DNA of 6,539 nt from Salinicoccus sp. UBA3372 (GCA_002360325.1 DEQG01000066.1:4342-10880), one strand, 5' to 3'; positions 1 through 6,416 are shown, counted from the first letter of the stretch. The notes: generated from the letters alone by a model not told the origin. A program made the numbers and translations.

Positions 1-684
1 CAGCGGTGCAACTGCTATGAGCAGTAATACAAGGAGGATTGAAGCCAGTGTAATCAGCATCTTTTTATATGACAGACGCTGCAGTATACGGAGGACGATA
101 TCAAAGAATATGGCAAGTAATGCTGCCGGTATCGCTCCGATGATGATGAGTGACATGTTATTTCTGTCGATACCGAGTAAAATCAGATCACCGAGACCAC
201 CCGCACCAATCAAAGCGGCAAGTGTCGCCGTACCGATGATCAGTACCATTGCAGTTCTGATTCCGGCCATGATGACCGGCATCGCCAGCGGCAGTTCGAC
301 TTTAAACAACCGGCGTGCCGGCTTCATGCCGATACCTTCGGCCGCTTCCACGAGTGACTCGTCGACTTCATCAATGCCCGTATAAGTGTTCCTTAAAATA
401 GGAAGCAGAGCGTAGATGACCAGAGCGATGATTGCCGGCACTGTCCCGATACCGAACAGAGGAATCATCAGCCCGAGCAGGGCAAGTGAAGGAATCGTCT
501 GCATTACGGCAGCGATATTTATCACTATTTCTGAGATTTTCTTCGTTTTTGTCAATAGTATGCCGAGCGGCACGCCTATGATTACTGCAATCAGTAACGC
601 GATGAATGACAGCTGGATATGCTCTATCAATGCTGTGAAAAGATCACCGCTTCTCGACTCCAGTGTACTTAACAGTCTGCTCAT
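1..684 (-). CDS. Osmoprotectant ABC transporter permease, 5' part; probably a permease/substrate-binding fusion (OpuF type), cut by the window edge
   Basis: Membrane subunit of a betaine/carnitine/choline-type importer; the first 228 residues are visible. The translation is strongly hydrophobic, with a membrane segment near residues 23-45 and others following. It contains the QTIPSLALLGLMIPLFG stretch (62-78) typical of OpuBB/OpuCB permeases and an EAA loop starting at 113 (EAAEGIGMKP), which docks on the ATPase. The IGAGGLGDLI signature is at 159-168. The ordinary permease domain ends near residue 206. A further hydrophobic segment (209-228, after a KK pair) then runs to the edge with no stop. 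Stand-alone OpuCB proteins are about 210-220 residues, so I infer the protein continues into a fused substrate-binding domain, as in OpuFB and a roughly 500-residue staphylococcal homologue. The ATG overlaps the upstream ATPase stop (ATGA), with GGTGAT (690-695) as ribosome binding site. The two are translationally coupled. The family is certain; the fusion and the exact substrate are inferred. Confidence 0.9.
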   Translation of the reverse strand, partial: MSRLLSTLESRSGDLFTALIEHIQLSFIALLIAVIIGVPLGILLTKTKKISEIVINIAAVMQTIPSLALLGLMIPLFGIGTVPAIIALVIYALLPILRNTYTGIDEVDESLVEAAEGIGMKPARRLFKVELPLAMPVIMAGIRTAMVLIIGTATLAALIGAGGLGDLILLGIDRNNMSLIIIGAIPAALLAIFFDIVLRILQRLSYKKMLITLASILLVLLLIAVAPL

Positions 685-1637
685 TGATGATCACCGCCTT
701 CATCATTGGATAAATACTTGAACAGATCCTCGCGGTTCAATAATTTACGCCGGTTTCCATCCACAATGACCAGCGTATCGTGTTCACTGAAATATTTGAA
801 TAACTGGTACATATCCACTTCATGGTCCACCTGCGGGAGACCGTCCTCAGCATTTTCAGCAATTTCAGGGACATTCCTGACAATATCTCCTGCAGTGGAC
901 TGCTTCAGCACGTGGCTGTCAATATCACCGATGAAGTCTCTGACAAAATCATTTTTAGGTTCAGACAGAAATTCTTCCGGGGTGCCGATCTGTTCCACAC
1001 TGCCCGCGTTGAGCAGACAGATGCGGTCTCCCATTTTCAACGCTTCCTGTATGTCATGTGTAACGAAAACAATCGTCTTTTTGATTTTCTTCTGCAGTTC
1101 CAGAAGATCATCCTGCAGTTTTTCCCTGCTGATCGGGTCCAGTGCACTGAATGGCTCATCCATCAATATTACCGGCGGGTCTGCCGCCAGCGCACGTATA
1201 ACCCCGACACGCTGCTTCTCTCCGCCTGACAGCTCACCTGGTATGCGGCTGCGGTATTCTTCAGGTTCCAGGCCGACCATATCCAGAAGCTCATCCACTC
1301 GGGCATCTATGTCTTTATTCGACCATTTCTTCATCTCGGGCACCTGTGCTATATTCTCTTTGATCGTCATATGCGGGAACAGGGCGATCTGCTGCAGGAC
1401 ATACCCGATATCCCAGCGCATTTCATACAGCGGAAAATCACTGACCGGTTTTTCCTTGAAGTATATGTAGCCCGTAGTCAGAGGGATCAGCCGGTTTATC
1501 ATCTTCAGTGTCGTGGTTTTTCCGCACCCTGACGGTCCGATGATGACAAAAAACTCTCCTTCCTGCACTTTGAAATTAACATCCTCAACTGCCAGATTAT
1601 CTCCGTACTTCTTTGAGACATTTTTAAATTCAATCAA
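681..1637 (-). CDS. Osmoprotectant (betaine/proline/choline family) ABC transporter ATP-binding protein, OpuBA/OpuCA/OpuFA family
   Basis: Cytoplasmic ATPase that powers compatible-solute uptake with the overlapping downstream permease. The 318-residue product shows the full ABC set: Walker A GPSGCGKT (34-41), Q-loop (around Q82-Q83), signature LSGGE (136-140), Walker B VILMDEP (156-162), D-loop SALD (164-167) and switch histidine H194. After the ATPase domain (about 1-240) comes a short tail. Residues 272-312 resemble a single CBS half-motif (hydrophobic strand TLVIVD, then LLNREDLFKYL). OpuCA proteins of about 400 residues carry two CBS domains, so this is a reduced form. The start is TTG at 1635-1637, placed seven bases after a strong AAAGGGGG ribosome binding site (1645-1652). 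No earlier in-frame start has a comparable site. It heads a two-gene operon, probably expressed from the promoter at 1709-1714. Osmotic induction is expected of the family but is not visible in the sequence. The opuCA, opuFA and proV names are all in use for close relatives, so I give no symbol. Confidence 0.95.
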   Translation of the reverse strand: MIEFKNVSKKYGDNLAVEDVNFKVQEGEFFVIIGPSGCGKTTTLKMINRLIPLTTGYIYFKEKPVSDFPLYEMRWDIGYVLQQIALFPHMTIKENIAQVPEMKKWSNKDIDARVDELLDMVGLEPEEYRSRIPGELSGGEKQRVGVIRALAADPPVILMDEPFSALDPISREKLQDDLLELQKKIKKTIVFVTHDIQEALKMGDRICLLNAGSVEQIGTPEEFLSEPKNDFVRDFIGDIDSHVLKQSTAGDIVRNVPEIAENAEDGLPQVDHEVDMYQLFKYFSEHDTLVIVDGNRRKLLNREDLFKYLSNDEGGDHQ

Positions 1638-1644
1638 AATAAAG

Positions 1645-1652
1645 CCCCCTTT
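1645..1652 (-). promoter_or_regulatory. Ribosome binding site that fixes the TTG start of the transporter ATPase gene
   Basis: On the minus strand this reads AAAGGGGG and lies seven bases before TTG (1637-1635). There is no ATG near the conserved N-terminus (MIEFKNVSKKYG), so this site decides the start. Confidence 0.8.
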
Positions 1653-1708
1653 GTCTGATTCTCTTTCCTATTCTCTAAAGTTCTCTTTTTCAAACAGTAT
1701 TTACCTTT

Positions 1709-1737
1709 ATTATACGCAAAGTGTGATTCATATCATA
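1709..1737 (-). promoter_or_regulatory. Candidate promoter of the osmoprotectant transporter operon
   Basis: The minus strand has a perfect -10 hexamer TATAAT (1709-1714). The -35 position, 17 bases away at 1732-1737, reads TATGAT, a poor match to TTGACA, so the promoter may need an activator or be weak. Transcription would start near 1702, giving a leader of about 65 bases before the TTG start. A CRP/FNR-like half-palindrome overlaps the -35 region. This is a motif-only call. Confidence 0.5.
1722..1737. promoter_or_regulatory. Possible CRP/FNR-family (for example ArcR-type) operator
   Basis: The sequence TGTGA-TTCATA-TCATA matches the TGTGA-N6-TCACA consensus of Crp/Fnr-family regulators, including staphylococcal ArcR, at nine of ten defined positions. 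It lies over the -35 region of the minus-strand transporter promoter and about 110 bases upstream of the scdA start. The placement would suit repression of the transporter better than direct activation of scdA. A single site of this length can arise by chance. Confidence 0.3.
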
Positions 1738-1804
1738 GATGCATCTTTCATACACTGTACAATCTGAAGAAAGAGTAGGGAGTTCACCAATATATTCATC
1801 ACTG

Positions 1805-1819
1805 TAAACTTTCTATACT
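1805..1819 (+). promoter_or_regulatory. Candidate -10 region for scdA
   Basis: Two candidate -10 hexamers lie here: TATACT (1814-1819, five of six consensus) and TAAACT (1805-1810, four of six). The first has no good -35 at 17 bases. The second is spaced 16 bases from TTCACC (1783-1788), a four-of-six -35. The choice between them is uncertain. Staphylococcal scdA is known to respond to the SrrAB system, but I cannot identify a binding site for it here. Confidence 0.35.
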
Positions 1820-1845
1820 GAATATGACTATGGGAGAGGATTATA

Positions 1846-2559
1846 TTGAATACAGAACTGCAGAATAAACATGTGGCTGACCTCGTTAAGGAATATCCAA
1901 GAACCGCTGATGTATTCCGCAAAGTAGGGATAGATTACTGCTGCGGAGGAAAAATCTCATTGAGTGAAGCTGTGGAAAGATGTGATTTTGACAGCGAAGA
2001 GATTTTTCTCGAAGTGGAGAGCAAGGTCAGTCAGTCGAGCAGTGAGGCGGGTCAGATCGATATGAAATACTTATCCATACCGAGCATCATAGAATATATC
2101 CAGAACAGATTTCATAAAGACTTGAAGGAAGAGCTGCTCAACCTGACGCCGTTCGTAGAAAGGGTCGCAGCCAGACACGGCGGAACCCAGCCTCATCTTA
2201 TCGCTCTGCATGACCTTTTCGAAAAATTTAAAGCGGAGATGATTGCACATACAGCTGATGAAGATCTGAATGTTTTTCCGCTGATTGTCAACTATGTGGA
2301 TGACAGTGAAAATGTTCCAGTTCCGGAAGTGAAAGAAGCGGTCCGGAAACTGGTGGACGACCATGATACGACCGGTGAAATTTTAATGCGCATGCGTAAA
2401 ATTACGGAAGGTTATAAATTACCTGAAAATGCGTGCGGCACATATACACTGGTGTACTCGCGCCTTGAAGCACTGGAAAAACAGACATTCGAGCACGTGT
2501 ACATGGAAAATCATGCTCTTTTTGAAAGAATTGCTGATTTGATGACGCAGCACGCATAA
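1846..2559 (+). CDS. scdA: ScdA, di-iron iron-sulfur cluster repair protein (RIC/YtfE family)
   Basis: Cytoplasmic protein that restores Fe-S clusters damaged by oxidative and nitrosative stress. The 237-residue product has an N-terminal ScdA_N/DUF542 domain with the YCCGG motif (31-35) and a C-terminal hemerythrin-like four-helix domain (about 80-232). The di-iron ligands can be placed by spacing against E. coli YtfE: H90, H135, E139, H173, H217 and E221. The gaps of 45, 4, 44 and 4 match YtfE exactly, and the one difference is about seven extra residues between E139 and H173. The length is slightly above S. aureus ScdA (about 224). The start is TTG at 1846, five bases after the GGGAGAGGA ribosome binding site (1832-1840). 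The gene is divergent from the transporter and is followed by its own terminator, so it is probably monocistronic. It lies just upstream of the Fe-S-rich formate dehydrogenase, whose clusters are plausible repair targets; that link is an inference. Confidence 0.96.
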   Translation: MNTELQNKHVADLVKEYPRTADVFRKVGIDYCCGGKISLSEAVERCDFDSEEIFLEVESKVSQSSSEAGQIDMKYLSIPSIIEYIQNRFHKDLKEELLNLTPFVERVAARHGGTQPHLIALHDLFEKFKAEMIAHTADEDLNVFPLIVNYVDDSENVPVPEVKEAVRKLVDDHDTTGEILMRMRKITEGYKLPENACGTYTLVYSRLEALEKQTFEHVYMENHALFERIADLMTQHA

Positions 2560-2572
2560 TAATCTCAAAATG

Positions 2573-2611
2573 AAAAACTGTGCAGAAGCGATTTTGGCTT
2601 ACACAGTTTTT
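2573..2611 (+). terminator. Rho-independent terminator of scdA
   Basis: A ten-base stem (2573-2582 with 2602-2611) is extended inside by AAGC/GCTT (2586-2589 with 2597-2600). The right arm ends in a run of six T (2607-2612). It lies 13 bases after the scdA stop and separates scdA from the formate dehydrogenase operon. The A-run on the left arm is only five bases, so it probably serves the plus strand. Confidence 0.85.
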
Positions 2612-2626
2612 TGTTATTCAATACAA

Positions 2627-2655
2627 TTGTCAAAATAGTCAAAAAATGTTTTGAT
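2627..2655 (+). promoter_or_regulatory. Candidate promoter of the formate dehydrogenase operon, with overlapping palindrome
   Basis: The -35 TTGTCA (2627-2632, five of six) and the -10 TTTGAT (2650-2655, four of six) are 17 bases apart. A TG at 2647-2648 gives an extended -10. An inverted repeat, TCAAAA-N4-TTTTGA (2639-2654), covers the spacer and -10 and could be an operator. The predicted start near 2662 leaves a leader of about 45 bases before the gene. Motif evidence only. Confidence 0.5.
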
Positions 2656-2693
2656 GTCATTCTACATGGGAATGAGAATATCAAACTGTATGG

Positions 2694-2699
2694 AAGGAG
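2694..2699 (+). promoter_or_regulatory. Ribosome binding site that fixes the fdhA start
   Basis: AAGGAG lies seven bases before ATG 2707. The reading frame stays open upstream to a TTG at 2611, but that extension would begin inside the scdA terminator and lacks a ribosome binding site. Confidence 0.9.
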
Positions 2700-2706
2700 C
2701 TTATAT

Positions 2707-5667
2707 ATGGCGGAAGTAAGAACAGAAACAGTGGACATCACGCTGAACGGCATGGATTTTACCGCACCAAGGAATGGCAGTCTGCTGAAGTATCTTGAAT
2801 CCAAAGATATAGACATCCCGAGTTTATGTTACCATCCGAGCCTCGGCGCTTTGGAAACATGTGACACTTGTATTGTTAAAGTAAACGGCGAGTTTGTACG
2901 TTCATGTTCAACTGAATTGAATAATGGAGATGTTGTGGAAACTGTCGGCAGCGAGGTTCACGAAGCACAATTGATTGCAATGGACAGAGTGATGGGAAAC
3001 CATGAGCTGTATTGTACAGTATGTGACTTTAACAATGGCAACTGTGAAATACATAATACAGTTAAAGAAATGCGTATTGATCATCAGGAATCACCACATA
3101 AAGCAAAAGGACATAAAATTCAGAGAAATGATTTTTACCGCTACGATCCAGATCAGTGTATTTTATGCGGCAGATGCGTAGAAGCCTGTCAGGATCTCCA
3201 GGTGAATGAAACATTATTGATCGACTGGACGCTGGAACGCCCGAAGGTGATATGGGATAACGATACGACAATCGATGATTCTTCATGTGTAAACTGCGGA
3301 CATTGTGCAACTGTCTGCCCATGTAACGCGATGATGGAAGTCGGCATGGAAGAGGAAGCCGGTTACTTAACAGGCATGCTCAAAGATTCATTCAGACCGG
3401 CAGTCAACGTAACAAAAGAAGTGGAAACAGGCTACAACTCACTGATGGTCGTTTCCGATGTTGAAGCTGAAATGAGAGAAGACCGTATAGAGAAGACAAA
3501 AACAGTATGTACTTACTGCGGTGTCGGCTGTTCATTCGATGTATGGACAAAAGGCCGTGAAATATTGAAGATCGAACCTCAGGAAGAAGCGCCTGCAAAC
3601 GGCGTCTCAACATGTGTCAAAGGTAAATTCGGCTGGGATTTCGTCAACAGTGATGAAAGACTGACAAAGCCTCTGATCCGTAAAGGGGACAGTTTCGTAG
3701 AATCCACTTGGGAAGAGGCACTCGACATCATAGAATCCAAGTTCAAAGATAAAATGGAAGAAAACCCGGATAAGCTGGCTTTCATCTCTTCATCCAAATG
3801 TACAAATGAAGAGTCGTATCTGATGCAGAAACTTGCACGTGGCGTAGTGGGCACAAACAACGTGGATAACTGTTCAAGATACTGTCAGTCACCTGCAACG
3901 ATGGGACTGTGGAGAACAGTCGGACACGGCGGTGACTCTGGAAGCATCACGGATATCGGCATGTCGGAACTGGTCATTTCCATCGGTTCCAACACAGCAG
4001 AATCACATCCAGTACTTGCGACGCGCGTCAAGCGTGCTCAAAAGCTGAACGGACAAAAAGTGATTGTCAGTGACCTGCGTAAAAACGAACTTGCCGACAG
4101 GGCAGATCTGTTTGTACAGCCGAGCCCGACGACAGACCTCATCTGGCTGTCGGCTGTCACAAAGCATATCATCGACCAGGGGTGGCACGATGAGAGATTC
4201 ATCACCGACCATGTAAATGATTTTGATGAATACTATAAGACATTGGAAAAATATACAATGGATTATGCTGTAGAAAAGACAGGTATTTCCAAAGAAGAGC
4301 TGATTGAAATCGCCGAATCCATCCATGAAGCTGAAACAACATGTATTTTATGGGCGATGGGTGTCACTCAGAAGCAGGGCGGCAGTGATACGAGTACAGC
4401 AATTTCAAACCTGCTGCTTGCAACAGGAAACTATATGAAGCCTGGTGCCGGTGCTTACCCGCTGCGCGGACATAACAACGTACAGGGCGCAAGCGACTTC
4501 GGCAGCATGCCTGACCGTTTCCCGGGTTACCAGTTCGTCACGGACGATGAAGTCAGAGGCCGTTTTGAAGAGGGATGGGGCACTGAACTGCCGAAAGTTC
4601 CCGGCCTGAACAACCATGAAATGGTCGATTCAATCCATGAAGGGAACCTGGACATGCTTTATCTGAAAGGTGAAGACATGGGTATTGTCGATTCAAACAT
4701 CAACTACGTACAGGCAGCATTTGAAAAACTCGATTTCTTCGTAGTACAGGATATCTTCTTCTCTAAAACATGTGAATTTGCAGATATCGTCTTACCGGCA
4801 AGCCCCAGTTTCGAAAAAGATGGTACATTCGTCAATACGGAACGCAGATTCCAGCGTCTGTACAAAGTTTTCGACCCGCTTGAAGGCACTAAGCCGGACT
4901 GGCAGATCATCATGGAAATCGCCAATCGTCTGGATGCAGGCTGGGATTATGACCACCCGGGTGAAATTATGGATGAAGCTGCATCACTCACCCCAATATT
5001 TGCAGGTGTCAGCTATGACCGCCTGGAAGGCTATGACAGTCTTCAGTGGCCGGTGGATGCAGATGGAACAGATTCTCCGCTGCTCTTCACTGAAGAATTC
5101 CCGTTCCCGGACGGCAGAGCACGCTTCTACCCTGTAGATTGGACGAAGCCGCTTGAATTTGGCGATGAGTATGATATTCATGTAAATAACGGACGTCTGC
5201 TGGAGCATTTCCACGAAGGCAACATGACTTACAAATCTGAAGCAATTACGAGAAAGACACCGGAAGTCTTTTTGGAAGTATCTCATGAACTTGCAAAAGA
5301 CCGAGACATAGAAGACGGCTCGATGGTCAGACTCACATCACCGTATGGCAGCGTGAAAATGAAAGCCGTCGTTACAGACCGAGTTTACGGCCAGCAGGTA
5401 TACCTGCCGATGAACGATGCAGGCGAAGGTGCAATCAACTACCTGACCAGTTCGTATGCAGATAAAGACACAGATACACCGGCATATAAGGAAGTGTCCG
5501 CAAAAATTGAAGTGCTCGAGAAAAAAGGAGACAGTCCTTTACCGAAAATCAACCACAGATACGGTAACCCGCAGCCACAGATCGGGGTTAACGTTGAACA
5601 GAAGTGGGCACGTAAAGATTATATCTTCCCTGGTGATATCGTTAAGGAAAGAAGGTCGAAAAAATAA
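2707..5667 (+). CDS. fdhA: Formate dehydrogenase catalytic (alpha) subunit, non-canonical ForC type, Mo/W-bis-MGD enzyme
   Basis: Oxidises formate to CO2; in the B. subtilis ForCE complexes the electrons go to menaquinone. The product has 986 residues (ATG 2707, AAGGAG seven bases upstream), close to the S. aureus homologue. Domains in order: [2Fe-2S] ferredoxin (C41, C52, C55, C67); His-Cys3 cluster site (H99, C103, C106, C113); two [4Fe-4S] ferredoxin motifs (C151/154/157/161 and C194/197/200/204); molybdopterin oxidoreductase domain from about 262 with a [4Fe-4S] site (C268, C271, C275, C303) and the electron-relay lysine K305; and a dinucleotide-binding domain (about 820-935, NNGRLLEHFHEGNMT). 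The metal ligand is C393 in NNVDNCSRYCQSPA, so this is a cysteine enzyme, not a selenocysteine one. The next residue is Q394 where canonical enzymes have histidine, and T564 aligns with the usual arginine. No signal peptide or Tat motif is seen, so it is cytoplasmic. The stop overlaps the next start (TAATG), giving tight coupling with the DUF1641 partner. B. subtilis names are yjgC and yrhE (forC1/forC2). Confidence 0.95.
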   Translation: MAEVRTETVDITLNGMDFTAPRNGSLLKYLESKDIDIPSLCYHPSLGALETCDTCIVKVNGEFVRSCSTELNNGDVVETVGSEVHEAQLIAMDRVMGNHELYCTVCDFNNGNCEIHNTVKEMRIDHQESPHKAKGHKIQRNDFYRYDPDQCILCGRCVEACQDLQVNETLLIDWTLERPKVIWDNDTTIDDSSCVNCGHCATVCPCNAMMEVGMEEEAGYLTGMLKDSFRPAVNVTKEVETGYNSLMVVSDVEAEMREDRIEKTKTVCTYCGVGCSFDVWTKGREILKIEPQEEAPANGVSTCVKGKFGWDFVNSDERLTKPLIRKGDSFVESTWEEALDIIESKFKDKMEENPDKLAFISSSKCTNEESYLMQKLARGVVGTNNVDNCSRYCQSPATMGLWRTVGHGGDSGSITDIGMSELVISIGSNTAESHPVLATRVKRAQKLNGQKVIVSDLRKNELADRADLFVQPSPTTDLIWLSAVTKHIIDQGWHDERFITDHVNDFDEYYKTLEKYTMDYAVEKTGISKEELIEIAESIHEAETTCILWAMGVTQKQGGSDTSTAISNLLLATGNYMKPGAGAYPLRGHNNVQGASDFGSMPDRFPGYQFVTDDEVRGRFEEGWGTELPKVPGLNNHEMVDSIHEGNLDMLYLKGEDMGIVDSNINYVQAAFEKLDFFVVQDIFFSKTCEFADIVLPASPSFEKDGTFVNTERRFQRLYKVFDPLEGTKPDWQIIMEIANRLDAGWDYDHPGEIMDEAASLTPIFAGVSYDRLEGYDSLQWPVDADGTDSPLLFTEEFPFPDGRARFYPVDWTKPLEFGDEYDIHVNNGRLLEHFHEGNMTYKSEAITRKTPEVFLEVSHELAKDRDIEDGSMVRLTSPYGSVKMKAVVTDRVYGQQVYLPMNDAGEGAINYLTSSYADKDTDTPAYKEVSAKIEVLEKKGDSPLPKINHRYGNPQPQIGVNVEQKWARKDYIFPGDIVKERRSKK

Positions 5668-6350
5668 TGGCAAAACAAACGAAAATCATTCATAAAATGA
5701 AAGTCGACCCTGAAGTCCAGCACGAACGAGATTTAAAAGAACTTGAAAAGCTCCTGGTTGAAAACCAGGAACTGCTTGAAAAACTTTTTGACATATTAAA
5801 CAAGCTCGAAGATCACGAAGTACTCAACATGGTAAAAGGCGGTCTTGCAGAGAGCGACAGTATACTATACCGTCTTTTGACCGCAGTAGAATCTTCAAGT
5901 GCGAGCAAATCCATTAAAAATGCATTATTGATGACCCAGCTGCTGGGCAAAATCAATATGGATGAACTTGAACCTGTCATTTTAAAAATGAACCACAGTA
6001 TAGAAGTTGCCTCTGAATATGAGTATCGTGACAGGGGCAGCGGCTGGTTCGGATTATTCAAAGTTTTAATGGACCCTGAGTTTATCGAAGGTTCGAATGT
6101 CCTGACACAGTTTGTTAAAGGTTTTGGTACAAATGCTGACGACCTTAAAAAGAAATATAAAGTGGAAGATTCTATTTCAACGATGAGTGATGAAGCTGAG
6201 GGCTACCAGTTATCCAAAGATGATTCAAAAGTGGATGACAAAAAGTCAGGCTCACTTGGCAAAGCAGCCGTTCTGGCTGCCGGTACGGGTGTCGCAGGAG
6301 CTGCAGCAGTAGCCATCCCGTTCATATTTTCAAAAAAGAAAAGTTATTAG
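5667..6350 (+). CDS. forE: DUF1641 protein, ForE-like partner subunit of the formate dehydrogenase, with C-terminal hydrophobic tail
   Basis: DUF1641 proteins coupled to ForC-type dehydrogenases were shown in B. subtilis to be an essential subunit (ForE) that lets the enzyme use menaquinone. This 227-residue product has a charged, helical, coiled-coil-like N-terminus (about 16-52, rich in E, K and L). The DUF1641 core motif GWFGLFKVLMDPEFIEG lies at 126-142, followed by LTQFVKGFG (146-154). A polar linker (about 158-196, many D, S and K) leads to an alanine/glycine-rich hydrophobic segment (200-221) capped by KKKSY at the C-terminus. That tail looks like a membrane anchor with the bulk of the protein in the cytoplasm. 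The ATG shares one base with the fdhA stop. A purine-rich AGAAGG (5650-5655) lies 11 bases upstream, rather far, so coupled reinitiation is likely. The family call is firm; menaquinone use and membrane anchoring are inferred for this organism. Confidence 0.88.
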   Translation: MAKQTKIIHKMKVDPEVQHERDLKELEKLLVENQELLEKLFDILNKLEDHEVLNMVKGGLAESDSILYRLLTAVESSSASKSIKNALLMTQLLGKINMDELEPVILKMNHSIEVASEYEYRDRGSGWFGLFKVLMDPEFIEGSNVLTQFVKGFGTNADDLKKKYKVEDSISTMSDEAEGYQLSKDDSKVDDKKSGSLGKAAVLAAGTGVAGAAAVAIPFIFSKKKSY

Positions 6351-6358
6351 TAAATCAG

Positions 6359-6399
6359 AAAAAGAAGACCATGAATTTAGAATTCATGGTCTTCTTTTT
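6359..6399. terminator. Bidirectional Rho-independent terminator between convergent genes
   Basis: A perfect 19-bp stem (6359-6377 with 6381-6399) encloses a three-base loop TAG. The left arm begins with five A and the right arm ends with five T, so each strand gives a stem followed by U residues. It lies eight bases after the ForE stop and 17 bases beyond the stop of the opposing gene, and so can end both transcripts. Confidence 0.92.
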
Positions 6400-6416
6400 A
6401 TTTCTCTGGAATCTGT

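Noticed and set aside
17..721. Two plus-strand open frames at 17-385 and 416-721.
   Set aside because: They are antisense to the permease gene, which gives a continuous, clearly OpuCB-like translation on the minus strand.
706..1470. A 254-codon open frame on the plus strand.
   Set aside because: It is antisense to the ATPase gene, whose Walker, signature and switch motifs are all intact. Its translation is serine-rich with no recognisable domain, as expected of a shadow frame.
1737..1746. Ten-base perfect palindrome AGATGCATCT in the divergent intergenic region.
   Set aside because: It does not extend beyond ten bases, matches no operator I can name, and is short enough to be chance.
2611..2706. 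An N-terminal extension of the formate dehydrogenase by 32 codons from a TTG.
   Set aside because: It would begin in the T-run of the scdA terminator and cross the likely promoter. AAGGAG lies exactly before ATG 2707, and the resulting 986 residues fit the family.
3883..3885. Possible selenocysteine at the formate dehydrogenase metal ligand.
   Set aside because: The codon is TGT (cysteine), the frame has no internal TGA, and no SECIS-like element is needed.
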